This document shows, piece by piece, positions 1 to 7,540 of a DNA stretch of 11,996 nucleotides. The position numbers and the translations under genes are program-made. This DNA is from Sanchytrium tribonematis (Eukaryota; Sanchytriomycota; Sanchytriomycetes; Sanchytriales; Sanchytriaceae). The stretch lies in assembly GCA_018985235.1 (NCBI GenBank), contig JADGIG010000233.1:1-11996 (forward strand), in the 5' to 3' direction. Positions within the stretch are counted from its first letter, which is position 1, and each line of letters begins with the position of its first letter. Below the pieces are notes generated by a model that was given only the letters and a program-made list of their open reading frames with translations, made no database searches and was not told the origin of the DNA.

Positions 1-540
1 AAAAACAATAGCCCATTACATACTACATCTAAGAAAATACTTCTACATGATTTATGAGCAATTATGATGGATTTTTAAGGGTTCAGTTGTAATCCAATGT
101 CATCCAGTCTCTCTTGTATATCTGATATTGCATTAGTTAGTGCGCGTTTGGAATATGCTAGAACACAAATATTATCGGCATAGTAAATGGTTTTGTAAAG
201 ATCATTTTGAAGTGAATATAAATCTATTAATGCAAATCCAAATAAACTCGGGCTAATAATGCTTCCTTGCGCAGTTCCTGATGTTGTATTTATTGGATCA
301 GAAATATGTTGCAACAAAAACATAATTTGAGATGTGATGCGTAGTAAATGCAATATGATGCGCACTAAATATCTATTATAATGATTGAACAGTTGAATAG
401 ACAGACTCTGTTTAGATTATCATAAGCTTTTCTTGAATCTAAAAGAGCGATAAATTGGATTTTTTGATTATTTCTGTTTCTAGTGTGAAAAATGGATTCT
501 AAATGAGATAATGCATCATTTATATCGGTTACAGTTTTAT
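1..540 (-). pseudogene. Non-LTR retrotransposon reverse transcriptase fragment
   Basis: This is the middle of a reverse transcriptase that would copy retrotransposon RNA into DNA. Read on the minus strand from about 540, the first part holds a motif A-like segment, LLDSRKAYDNLNR, ending at a stop at 366-368. The frame shifts near 395 and continues through SGTAQGSIISPSLF (motif B region), YYADNICVLAYS (motif C) and GLQLNP followed by a stop and KS. The order of these blocks is that of non-LTR reverse transcriptases. The second catalytic aspartate of the usual YADD box is Asn here (codon at 171-173), so the copy would be catalytically dead even without the frameshift. The fragment runs off the left edge and has no start. 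Its 5' side stops beside the piggyBac-like element. Family is fairly sure; clade is not. Confidence 0.85.
524..538. repeat. 15-bp inverted repeat, left copy (partner 2812-2826)
   Basis: The reverse complement of this segment matches 2812-2826 at 14 of 15 positions. The two copies face each other across the piggyBac-like element, so they could be remnants of its terminal inverted repeats. The left copy also lies inside the apparent reverse transcriptase reading frame, and no TTAA duplication flanks either copy. Chance similarity is therefore possible. Confidence 0.35.
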
Positions 541-606
541 AGCGGGTCGTGGTGACCTTTACAAAGGAGATTTTTACGACAAGGTCGCAGAGACCTTCAA
601 GTCAAA
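535..606 (+). repeat. Two hairpin repeats at the left end of the piggyBac-like element
   Basis: Two related copies, about 535-567 and 571-606, each begin with a T-rich run ending in TTTA and contain a 13-base hairpin of the form GGTC-N5-GACC followed by a CTT/CAA tract. A third copy lies just downstream of the transposase remnant at 2723-2755. Placement on both sides of the gene suggests terminal or subterminal transposase-binding repeats. I could not identify the exact element ends or a TTAA target duplication. Confidence 0.5.
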
Positions 607-700
607 TAAATGCTTTCTTTTTATTAAATTAGCCAATCATTGAAAAGAAAAAAATTTCAATCAAATATTTGTGTTTTGTTGTGCCATACGGGTCAAACAA

Positions 701-2721
701 ATGTCACGTCCAAAAAGAGCAGCTGCAATTAACACCCAATACAATTCTAATTATGAAGTTGATCTTGCCACATACATTGGAGAGTCAACCTCAGAAGAGG
801 AAAGCAATTGTGGAGACTTAAATTATAGTGATGCGGAAGAAGTGGATGATGCAGTCGAAGAAGACACAGTTAGAGATCCCCAATCTACCCAAAGACCTGC
901 TACAACCAATAGCAATGCTGCCCCATTTTTTATCAACGAATTACCGATTGACTACAGTCGATTCAAAGCAAATAATTTTCAAAAAACAACAAGTAATTTG
1001 CCAGATGATTTCTCCGAGAATCCTACTCCATTAGATTATTTTCAGTTATTAGCACCTCCATCATTCACAGAACAAATAACTAGAGCGACCAACAGATCAA
1101 TTTGGAATTATGAGCATTCAATCGCAATGCAAAATTTATCATCTGATGGTGTTACATCACAGGAAACATATACTATCGAGTGTTTAACAAATAAAACTAT
1201 GTTGTGTTTTTTTGGCATGATGGTATATATGGGAATAAAGAAATATCCCGAGCAAAAAATGTATTTTTTCAAAAGTAAAGATGATGAATTTGATTCACCT
1301 CCATTTGTGAACGTCATGCTTTACAAATCATTTAAAAAATAAAAAGATGTATCAGTGTACCAGAAATAGAATTGACGGATGATTACCAGTATATGTCTCA
1401 TTCGTATGAAAGATTGCATGAATCAACCAATGTAAATTTTCTTTTAAAACACATAAACACTACCTTTCAGCTATATCTCAACTTAGGAAATGAATATGCC
1501 GTTGATGAAAGTATGGCATTGTGCAAATGCAAGTGTTATTTTGCCAAAAAGATGAAAAGTAAACCCATTAATTTGGGATTGCGAAATTTTATGATTTGTT
1601 GTTCTTCTAGTAACATGTGCCCGGGTATTCTATTGGATAATAAAGAAAGGCATATTACTGCACCAGCACTATTTATTGAATCATTGTTTGTGAAATTATT
1701 GCAAATTGTACCCAATTCCCAACAGAGTCTAATTGTTGCTGACAATTATTACAACTCATCCAGCATTGTTAATATGCTGTTAAATACATACAGCATCTAC
1801 TGCCGAGGTACATTGAGAAAGAATAAAGTACCGGATGACATGGAGATTGGTAATTTAAAGACAATGGCTTATGGAGTTGAAGTGACACAGGTCATTAATT
1901 TGCCATTTTGTCATTATAGTGGTGACCAATTTGATGTATTCTTTTGTCGAGACATAACTGAATTCATGTCATAACAAGCCATCCAATCTTAAGAAATCAA
2001 AGCTCTGTCATTCATTAGGCAAAAATTAATTTATCACAATTAATAACCTTTGGTTTACGAAGAGATCAAAAGGTATTATTCAAAAAACAGCTACTCGTAT
2101 GCAAGGAATATAATCAATCTATGGGCGCCGTAGATATTAATGATAGACTTTTAGCGTCCTATCAGTTCAAGAGAAAGGATAGGGAGTGGTTGAAATCTTT
2201 TTTTATTACATTTTGAATTTGATAGTTGTGAATAGCTACTTGTTATACAGACGCAGAAGAACAAGGTCATCAGCCAATGTCTCACTTAAAGTTTAGACGA
2301 CAATTATCAAATCAATTAATGCTGTTTGGTGTGAACAAATGGAAACAATTGTACAAGAGTCTTTGAACGGAAAAGTAGATATCACAAGAAAATTGAATCA
2401 ACCATTAACTGCAGCATTAGAGAATTGGAAGCAGTTTATGATCACACGTTCAGATGTACCTCAAAAAGACAAAAAAAGAGTAATAGACACATACAGAATG
2501 CCTGCACATTAAAAGGAAAGAGGATTTTTATTAATTTAGTGGCAATCACTGGATGGTGGAAATCCAAGCGATCCTCAAAGACTCTGCTAGACCAAGATTC
2601 ATGCTGGAATAAAGTAAACACAGCCTGTAATAAATGCCACGTTGCTTTGTGTGGAAAGCACTTTAATGTGTGGCATTGGGAATACAAATGCTACCAATAC
2701 ATTCCAAGAAATAAATTATAA
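701..2721 (+). pseudogene. piggyBac-like transposase, multiply frameshifted
   Basis: This is a remnant of a cut-and-paste transposase of the piggyBac family. The ATG at 701 gives MSRPKRAAA and an acidic N-terminus (about 760-870), as is usual for the family. The first frame ends near 1340, and a shift leads into a second frame running to the stop at 1972-1974. That part holds VDESMAL (Asp codon 1504), VADNYYNSSS (Asp codon 1741) and CRDITEFMS (Asp codon 1951), which match the three catalytic aspartates; the Cys replaces the usual Trp before the third. After further lesions, YNQSMGAVDINDRLLASY (about 2109-2160) is the conserved C-terminal block. A cysteine-rich tail (about 2602-2680) includes CNKCHVALCGKHF followed by a WHW triplet and resembles the family's zinc-binding C-terminal domain. 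All domains are present in order, so this is a near full-length copy inactivated by at least four lesions. Confidence 0.92.
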
Positions 2722-2722
2722 A

Positions 2723-2755
2723 TTTTATCTGGTCGTGACGACCTTCAAGGTCAAA
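2723..2755 (+). repeat. Hairpin repeat at the right end of the piggyBac-like element
   Basis: This is the third copy of the GGTC-N5-GACC hairpin repeat, starting two bases after the last codon of the transposase remnant. It shares the preceding TTTTAT and the trailing CTTCAAGGTCAAA with the copy at 571-606. It probably lies in the right terminal region of the element. Confidence 0.5.
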
Positions 2756-3125
2756 CATAGATTTTTAAAGGGTAAAACAAAAATTGGACATTTATTTGGC
2801 CCTGATTTTCGAAAGCTGTAACCGATGTGTTATCTCTTAAACACAATTAGAGTAATAGGGAGAGTCAAGATGAACACTTGGGCATTAGAACCCGATCTCC
2901 CTGGCGAAAATGCGTAAGCATACGCACTGGCTGCATACGCTGACTTTTATTGAGCATGCAGCCAAAGCCAAAAAAGATAAAAGCCACATGGAACGCCTCC
3001 CTTTGTATGAAAGAAGTGAATTTGTTTTCAGCATAAATGTCTTTGATAGGTGGATCCCTGTGGGTTTATTAATTGTGTCTTTTTGTTCAGTATTGTATAG
3101 TCGATTGTATGCCTTAAAATTAATA
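2756..3125. other. Spacer between piggyBac-like and LTR elements, no recognised gene
   Basis: This stretch lies between the piggyBac-like right end and the 5' LTR. It contains the right copy of the 15-bp inverted repeat (2812-2826) and a short palindrome, TGCGTA-AGCA-TACGCA, near 2909. An open frame from 2910 encodes a Lys-rich stretch and then a hydrophobic, possibly membrane-spanning segment (WIPVGLLIVSFCSVLYS, about 3046-3096). It runs straight into the LTR, so its listed end belongs to the retrotransposon. I recognise no family. It may be host or older transposon sequence cut by the LTR element. Confidence 0.4.
3121..3125. repeat. Possible target site duplication of the LTR element (left)
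   Basis: TAATA precedes the 5' LTR, and TAATG follows the 3' LTR at 11099-11103. Ty3/gypsy elements usually duplicate about 5 bp. Four of five bases agree, which is weak support in AT-rich DNA. Confidence 0.35.
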
Positions 3126-3310
3126 TGCGATGGTCGCAAAATAGATCACATGGATGTGAATCAGATGACAGTAACATGCATGAAAGCAAATAGGGATGAT
3201 TGGAGTAATGATGATGTGCAATGGCACTATGGATGGTCAAATGACGTGACGGAAGTGTTTAAATAGCGAATTAATAAATACTTACTTGGTTAAAAAATGC
3301 AATCTCAACA
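3126..3310 (+). repeat. 5' LTR
   Basis: This 185-bp direct repeat pairs with 10915-11098. It starts with TG and ends with CA, as LTRs do. By eye the copies differ by eight substitutions (seven of them transitions) and three small indels, about 95% identity. A 96-bp core (3185-3280) is identical in both. It opens with a small hairpin, GCGA-TGG-TCGC (3127-3137). A TTTAAATA-like element and an AATAAAT motif near the end could serve as promoter and polyadenylation signals, but this is not established. An ATG at 3297 inside the LTR opens the gag frame. Confidence 0.88.
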
Positions 3311-4156
3311 TACTATCGCGGAATATGCTTACAAATGTGTTATAAATTATGAGTACGACCATTAGGGGATGTCATTTGAGAATTGGCAAAACGGGTTTGT
3401 GAAGCTTGCAGTTACAATGGGAATTCCAGAGGACTGCTACTTTCGAGAGTTGATGAAGGGACTAAATCAAGAGTATAAGATGTACGCGATGTCGGTTTTT
3501 ACAGATGTCACGCATAAGGAGTTTGTGAGAATGTTATCTGAAAGATACACATTTTAAAGACGATGAATTTTACCGTCTAAAACAGGGTAAAAATGAGTCT
3601 GTGACAGATTATGCAGATAAAATCTTCAGAATGGGAAATGTAGCAAATGTAAAACTGAAAAACGTCATTCGACACTTTAAATCATCATTGGCAATATTGC
3701 CGTTCATTTGATTGCATGCGACTTTAGGTCTTGGAATAAAGGTTGGAAATGGAGAATCGATTTGGAAGTTTAAAGAACGTTGTTGAAAGACCGAGTGGTC
3801 GATTTTGTCAAATGTGTAAATCGAATGATCATTCTACGTGATTCTGCCTAATTAAGCCTTTGGTATGTTCATTCTGTGATGGAGTTTGTCATAAAGAGAA
3901 AGATTGTTTTAAGAAGAAAGGACAGATTGGTGAGGAGTTAGCCGCCAATAATGTGCAAATGGAAGAAGTAAATATGAATTTTTCATATTTGACTCTTTTT
4001 CTTAACACTTTGTCTTTCAAATGTTTGGTTGACACCGGCGCAAACTGTTCAATTATTAGTAGAAAAGACATAATCAAATTGAATGCAAAAATTGAGAAAT
4101 GTGCTGGAAAAGTGAAGATGGGGACAAATTTCTACCATTTAATTGGTTTCACTTGA
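3297..4156 (+). pseudogene. gag-protease remnant of the LTR element
   Basis: Gag forms the particle that packages retrotransposon RNA, and the protease cleaves the polyprotein. The frame from ATG 3297 has a stop at 3363-3365 and then runs to 3557. It shifts near 3550 into a frame with FYRLKQGKNESVTDYADKI, a typical retrotransposon gag segment. From about 3800 a third frame carries two C-X2-C-X4-H-X4-C zinc knuckles (the first broken by a TGA at about 3840, the second CSFCDGVCHKEKDC). The same frame continues without a break into the aspartic protease active site LVDTGANCSIIS (catalytic Asp codon 4031) and ends at 4154-4156. Gag and protease therefore share one frame in this family. There are at least three lesions plus the terminal break. 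Confidence 0.87.
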
Positions 4157-4199
4157 TTTAAAGTTGAAAAAAGGGTGCCAGATTACGCCAAAAACCGTA

Positions 4200-4629
4200 T
4201 TCTGATTCGTTTCCCGAGAGGTTTTATTGGAAGAGATTTTACAGCCCAGCGTTTGTGTTGCATAAATATGGGAAATATAGGTTAGTGGCGGATTAAACGA
4301 GATATTGGGAGCATCCGGCTATCCGTTACCTCGAATTGAGTGACAATGTCCACTGCTAAATTGACAGCATTTGTAACAACAGTAGCGTAGTATTTGCAAT
4401 TAAGATTGGGTCAAGGTACCAAAGTCTCAGGAGGGATATTCCAGCATGTTACTTCAAATTTTAAACGCGGGATTGATAACATCCGTCAATACATTGACGA
4501 CCTCATTTTGTTTCATGACAATTTGACAGAGCACTTGAAAGATGTATAAATGCTAGTGAGCATCGCTACGGAATACAATATAAACCCAAAAATCGCAAAA
4601 TCTCAAATGTATTATCATGAAGTGAAGTT
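4200..4629 (+). pseudogene. LTR-element reverse transcriptase, N-terminal part
   Basis: Decayed reverse transcriptase of the Ty3/gypsy type. SPAFVLHKYGKYRLVAD (about 4243-4293) matches the motif around the first conserved block, and GYPLPRIE (about 4314-4337) matches the block leading to motif A. Motif A itself seems damaged or lost. GGIFQ (about 4430) sits at the motif B position, and QYIDDLILFHDNLTEHLKDV carries an intact YIDD catalytic box (4490-4501). The frame then has one stop and continues to YHEVK, where a non-LTR retrotransposon interrupts it after 4629. The rest of the domain resumes at 9370. Confidence 0.85.
4620..4629. repeat. Target site duplication of the non-LTR element (left copy)
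   Basis: AAGTGAAGTT occurs at 4620-4629 and again, perfectly, at 9370-9379. The left copy ends the first part of the LTR-element reverse transcriptase and the right copy begins the second part. Conceptual removal of one copy plus the insert restores codon continuity across the site. Confidence 0.9.
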
Positions 4630-6152
4630 ATGACACAAGGAGATTTGGATTTGCATAACGCATAATCTAAAAATTCAAAAATGCAAACAAAAAATGGATA
4701 TTACTATTGAAAATGATGATTGCAAGGAATTGGAAGAGTAAGATAAAGAACTGAGTGAGTACGGAAGCCGATTTAATGCACAAAGAAAGTCATCCAACAA
4801 CAATGATTTCCAATCAAGGGAATTAAATCGTATTTTTGTTAAGAAGGTGTACCCATATAGTGAATTGAATAGAGAAATTGAGGATCTTTCCGAATTACAA
4901 AGCGCTTTAATTGGATCTACAAATTGCTTTATCTAAATTCACATGAAAGGAATTGAAAGTGAAATGAAAAATTGAAAAAGATGATCAAAGCGCAAAAAAA
5001 GGGGAAAACGTATTGATGACTCAGAATTACGTCGGTAAGAAGATCAGTCAATCGAATTTTTGCAAAAAAATGATTTTAAAACATTTGGATTCATTTATCA
5101 GAGAAGATATCTGGAAATTATTGTACCTAAAAAGTACAATTAGTTCATGAAATCAGGATTTCTCACAATGAAAGATAATTCACGATTTAAGTCTATTTTG
5201 GGTGATGCAATTTTGTACAATGAGATGCCCAGTTATAAGAAAAAAGGAATACAAGCGACTTGAAGAATTGATCATTGATAGTGGTGGTCATCATTTCATT
5301 CAAACTTGTCAAAAATACTTCAATTTTCATGTCAAATTTTACTGCAAATTAATTAAGGGCATTATGGGATACAATGATTCGCAGTATGAAATGGCAGAAA
5401 AGAAATGGAAGGATGAAATTATTTCAAGAATCAAAAGTCAAACCAAATTGGATGCCGATGGCATTATTTACACTGATGATGAGGAAGAAAAGGTGCCCAT
5501 GCACAAAATTCCAGTCCCAACGCCAAAAATGACTGAAGAAAGTCATGAAGAAATAGCATTATCAAAAATAGATGTAGAACAGACAAAATATCAAATCACA
5601 CCCAAGCAGCAAGTGGTTGACTCAAAAGACACCAATTATTGATTGAGGAAGACCCAATAAATGACCAAACGGAACCCAAATTTAAATTGGTTGTCAATGG
5701 GGAAGAAACGTTGCAGTCTATTACATCAGAATCAACAATTGAGAAAATCGCACCCATACTTGGAAAGCATTCATGAAGATTTACAACTTGAAACTGGTTG
5801 TCAATTCTCAAAACACCATCGAAACCAATTCAACCTTGTTTTTAGTGTCACAGCACTTTAAATGTAGCAAAGTGTACTTCAGTGTGAACTGATAGACATA
5901 TGATTTGACGATACCAACTGGATTTAGAGTGCCATTGGGAATTACAAACAACTTGACAGAATCCAATATCATTATCAATGGCTCAGCAAGGAACTCTTCC
6001 ACTCCAACCCCAAAAGTCATTTCGAGAATTGAAATCAATGGTGATGAAGCAATAAATGCTTTCATTTCTTATTTGCGTAGCTCGGGAATATTTGATGATG
6101 TTTACTTCAAATGTAGTATATTTACAAATTAATCAACAGATTTATGCATAAG

Positions 6153-6271
6153 ATGAGTCAATGTCTGATCATGTTACTTTATTTGTGCATAAGTATGAAT
6201 ATTTTAAGCATCTATGACATAAAAGTTAATTTTGCTAGAAATGTGTTTGATATTCGTGAGCCTATCAAGTA
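6153..6271 (+). pseudogene. Open frame cut by the Tc1-like insertion (left half)
   Basis: An ATG at 6153 opens a frame with a hydrophobic start (LIMLLYLCISMNI) and then NFARNVFDIREPIK, which reaches the TA target at 6270-6271. The same frame resumes after the transposon at 7359 and stays open to the TAG at 7452. The insert with its duplicated TA is 1089 bp, a multiple of three. This shows the coding sequence was continuous when the Tc1-like element landed. It belongs to the larger unrecognised region of the non-LTR element. Confidence 0.6.
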
Positions 6272-6293
6272 TCCTCTGTTACAGGGATTTGTC
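6272..6293 (+). repeat. Left terminal inverted repeat of the Tc1-like element
   Basis: The 22 bases starting TCCTCTGTTACAGGG are the exact reverse complement of 7337-7358. The TA target duplication is immediately outside (6270-6271). Identity drops sharply inside the repeat. No CAGT terminus, common in other Tc1-like elements, is present. Confidence 0.97.
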
Positions 6294-6301
6294 GCCAAAT
6301 A

Positions 6302-7324
6302 TTACAGATAAAATTTATTAATCAAGTCACCATTTAGCTGCAAACACTTCTGCAATTTAGTTTTAAATGATAGTGCAAGATTTTCCAGCATATCTAAGTC
6401 GTTTTCTTGAATGGATTCCCATAATTTCAATGTAATATTCTCCAAAGCGTCTTCATTGGGTGGAAAATCCAATTTTCCAAGCCTTCTTTTCATAATCGCC
6501 CATAAATCTTCTATTGGGTTCAGATCAGGACTACAAGATGGCCAGTCAATTAGTACAATACCTTTTTGTTTAAACCAGTTACGGGTGTAACGAGCATTAT
6601 GACAAGGTGCATTGTCTTGCTGGAAAAAAGGTCTAAAAAGAGTCTTGGCAGCATTCCACTCTGGTAACAAATGATCTTGCATCATTTGGCAGTATGTGAA
6701 TTGATTTAATTTGCCTCTAATAGTCGTTATTGGTCCTAGTCCGTAAAAACTAAAGCATCCCCAAAATTGAGTTCCATATCTGTCGCCTTGTTTTCTTCTA
6801 ACGCGCATGTCATTTCGTTTATTGACTCCATAATAGAACTTTTGAGAGTCAAAATTCTGAAATTTAAATACAGATTCGTCCGAAAATATAATACACTTTA
6901 GAAAATCTGGATCCTCAGAAATAATTTGTAGCATTCGGGTAGCAAAACATACACGCTGGTCTTTATGTTGCTGTGAAAATACAATGCCATACTCTCGTCG
7001 ATGTTTATTCAAGTTGTTTTCCTTCATATATCGATTTAAAGTCTGGTAGCAAAATGGGAATCCCTGCTGTTGCAATTTATTACAGCGATCCCGAAGCGAG
7101 TCTTTTGGATACGTCTCAACATGCTGCTTAATTTTGAGGCCCCAATGAGCGTTTATTTGTCTTTTTGAGATGACGGGCTTCAATGGCAAATGTTGTTTTT
7201 GGCGATAACGTTCAATTCTCTTTTGCATACATTTGTAAGTGACCGCTTCAAGGTCAGCTAGATCTTTTATATTCATTCCGCCTTCCAGTAGCTTCATTAC
7301 ATCGTCCATGTTCAATTTTGCCAT
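6302..7324 (-). CDS. Tc1-like transposase, DD34E, intact
   Basis: This enzyme cuts the element out at its inverted repeats and joins it to a TA target. The protein is 340 aa, the usual size for Tc1 transposases. Residues 1-110 form the expected bipartite helix-turn-helix DNA-binding region (NIKDLADLEAVTYKCMQKRI and SLRDRCNKLQQQG segments). The DDE catalytic core follows: IIFSDES (Asp149), FFQQDNAPCHNA (Asp237) and SPDLNPIEDLW (Glu272). There are 34 residues between the second Asp and the Glu, which is the Tc1 DD34E signature. The frame is open upstream to 7474, but that extension would cross the inverted repeat into flanking DNA. I therefore choose the ATG at 7324, just inside the right repeat. 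No stop or frameshift is present and all three catalytic residues are there, so the gene may be functional. Confidence 0.97.
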   Translation of the reverse strand: MAKLNMDDVMKLLEGGMNIKDLADLEAVTYKCMQKRIERYRQKQHLPLKPVISKRQINAHWGLKIKQHVETYPKDSLRDRCNKLQQQGFPFCYQTLNRYMKENNLNKHRREYGIVFSQQHKDQRVCFATRMLQIISEDPDFLKCIIFSDESVFKFQNFDSQKFYYGVNKRNDMRVRRKQGDRYGTQFWGCFSFYGLGPITTIRGKLNQFTYCQMMQDHLLPEWNAAKTLFRPFFQQDNAPCHNARYTRNWFKQKGIVLIDWPSCSPDLNPIEDLWAIMKRRLGKLDFPPNEDALENITLKLWESIQENDLDMLENLALSFKTKLQKCLQLNGDLINKFYL

Positions 7325-7336
7325 TGTAACAATGGA

Positions 7337-7358
7337 GACAAATCCCTGTAACAGAGGA
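7337..7358 (-). repeat. Right terminal inverted repeat of the Tc1-like element
   Basis: Exact 22-base inverted match to 6272-6293, followed outward by TA at 7359-7360. Its inner edge is only 12 bases upstream of the transposase start codon, so the promoter must lie within or outside this repeat. Confidence 0.97.
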
Positions 7359-7540
7359 TATGTCCAGGATCTTGGAATTGAATTTGCTGCTCGTGATATT
7401 TCCAATGGTAAATTGCATTTCCAAGGCGACCACTTGATTGGGGAGAAGAAATAGCCCCAGATCACAATGGGCAATTATTTTTCAAATTGGACCCTAGAGA
7501 GCCAAGCATTACTGCCTCAACTATCACAGAAGTACAGGAA

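Larger units (their letters stand above)
6272..7358 (-). mobile_element. Tc1-like DNA transposon, apparently complete
   Basis: The element is 1087 bp long, bounded by perfect 22-bp terminal inverted repeats and a TA on each side (6270-6271 and 7359-7360), the target duplication used by all Tc1/mariner elements. It encodes one intact transposase on the minus strand. It is very compact: the transposase ATG lies 12 bases inside the right repeat and the stop codon 8 bases inside the left one. Lack of any lesion in the repeats or the gene, within heavily decayed surroundings, makes this the youngest insertion in the window. Confidence 0.97.
4694..7540 (+). pseudogene. Unrecognised N-terminal coding region of the non-LTR element, split by the Tc1-like element
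   Basis: I do not recognise this protein. A plausible start is ATG 4694 (MDITIENDDCKELEE, then a stop at 4739 and more open frame to 4934). Broken open frames follow. The longest (to 5642) reads through a Lys- and Tyr-rich segment, an acidic patch (TDDEEEK, about 5470-5490) and a Pro/Thr-rich linker (VPTPKM). Later pieces include KFKLVVNGEETLQSI (about 5680) and, at 5905-6132, PTGFRVPLGITNNL with SSTPTPKVISRIEING. The last piece (6153-6271 resuming at 7359) ends at a TAG at 7452-7454; a shifted frame leads directly into the endonuclease. Position before an APE endonuclease is where ORF1 proteins of non-LTR elements lie. No CCHC knuckle, RRM or esterase signature is visible. It is roughly 580 codons long after allowing for the insertion. 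Confidence 0.6.

Noticed and set aside
2442-2687. Minus-strand open frame rich in Cys and Phe
   Set aside because: It is the antisense shadow of the piggyBac cysteine-rich tail and has no recognised motif.
3128-3266. Coding sequence shared by the two ends, as a duplicated gene
   Set aside because: The repeated segments are LTRs: TG...CA ends, a polypurine tract before the right copy, and gag-pol remnants between them.
5202-5642. Stand-alone host gene of 146 codons
   Set aside because: It starts at a GTG rather than an ATG, has related frames on both sides separated by single lesions, and lies inside the bounded non-LTR insertion. It is better read as part of one broken coding region.
7239-7454. 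Plus-strand open frame across the right end of the Tc1-like element
   Set aside because: Its first part is antisense to the intact transposase start and inverted repeat. Only the portion after 7359 is meaningful, as the continuation of the interrupted flank.
7325-7474. N-terminal extension of the Tc1-like transposase to a 390-residue protein
   Set aside because: The extension would be encoded by the terminal inverted repeat and by flanking DNA outside the element. The ATG at 7324 gives the usual family length.
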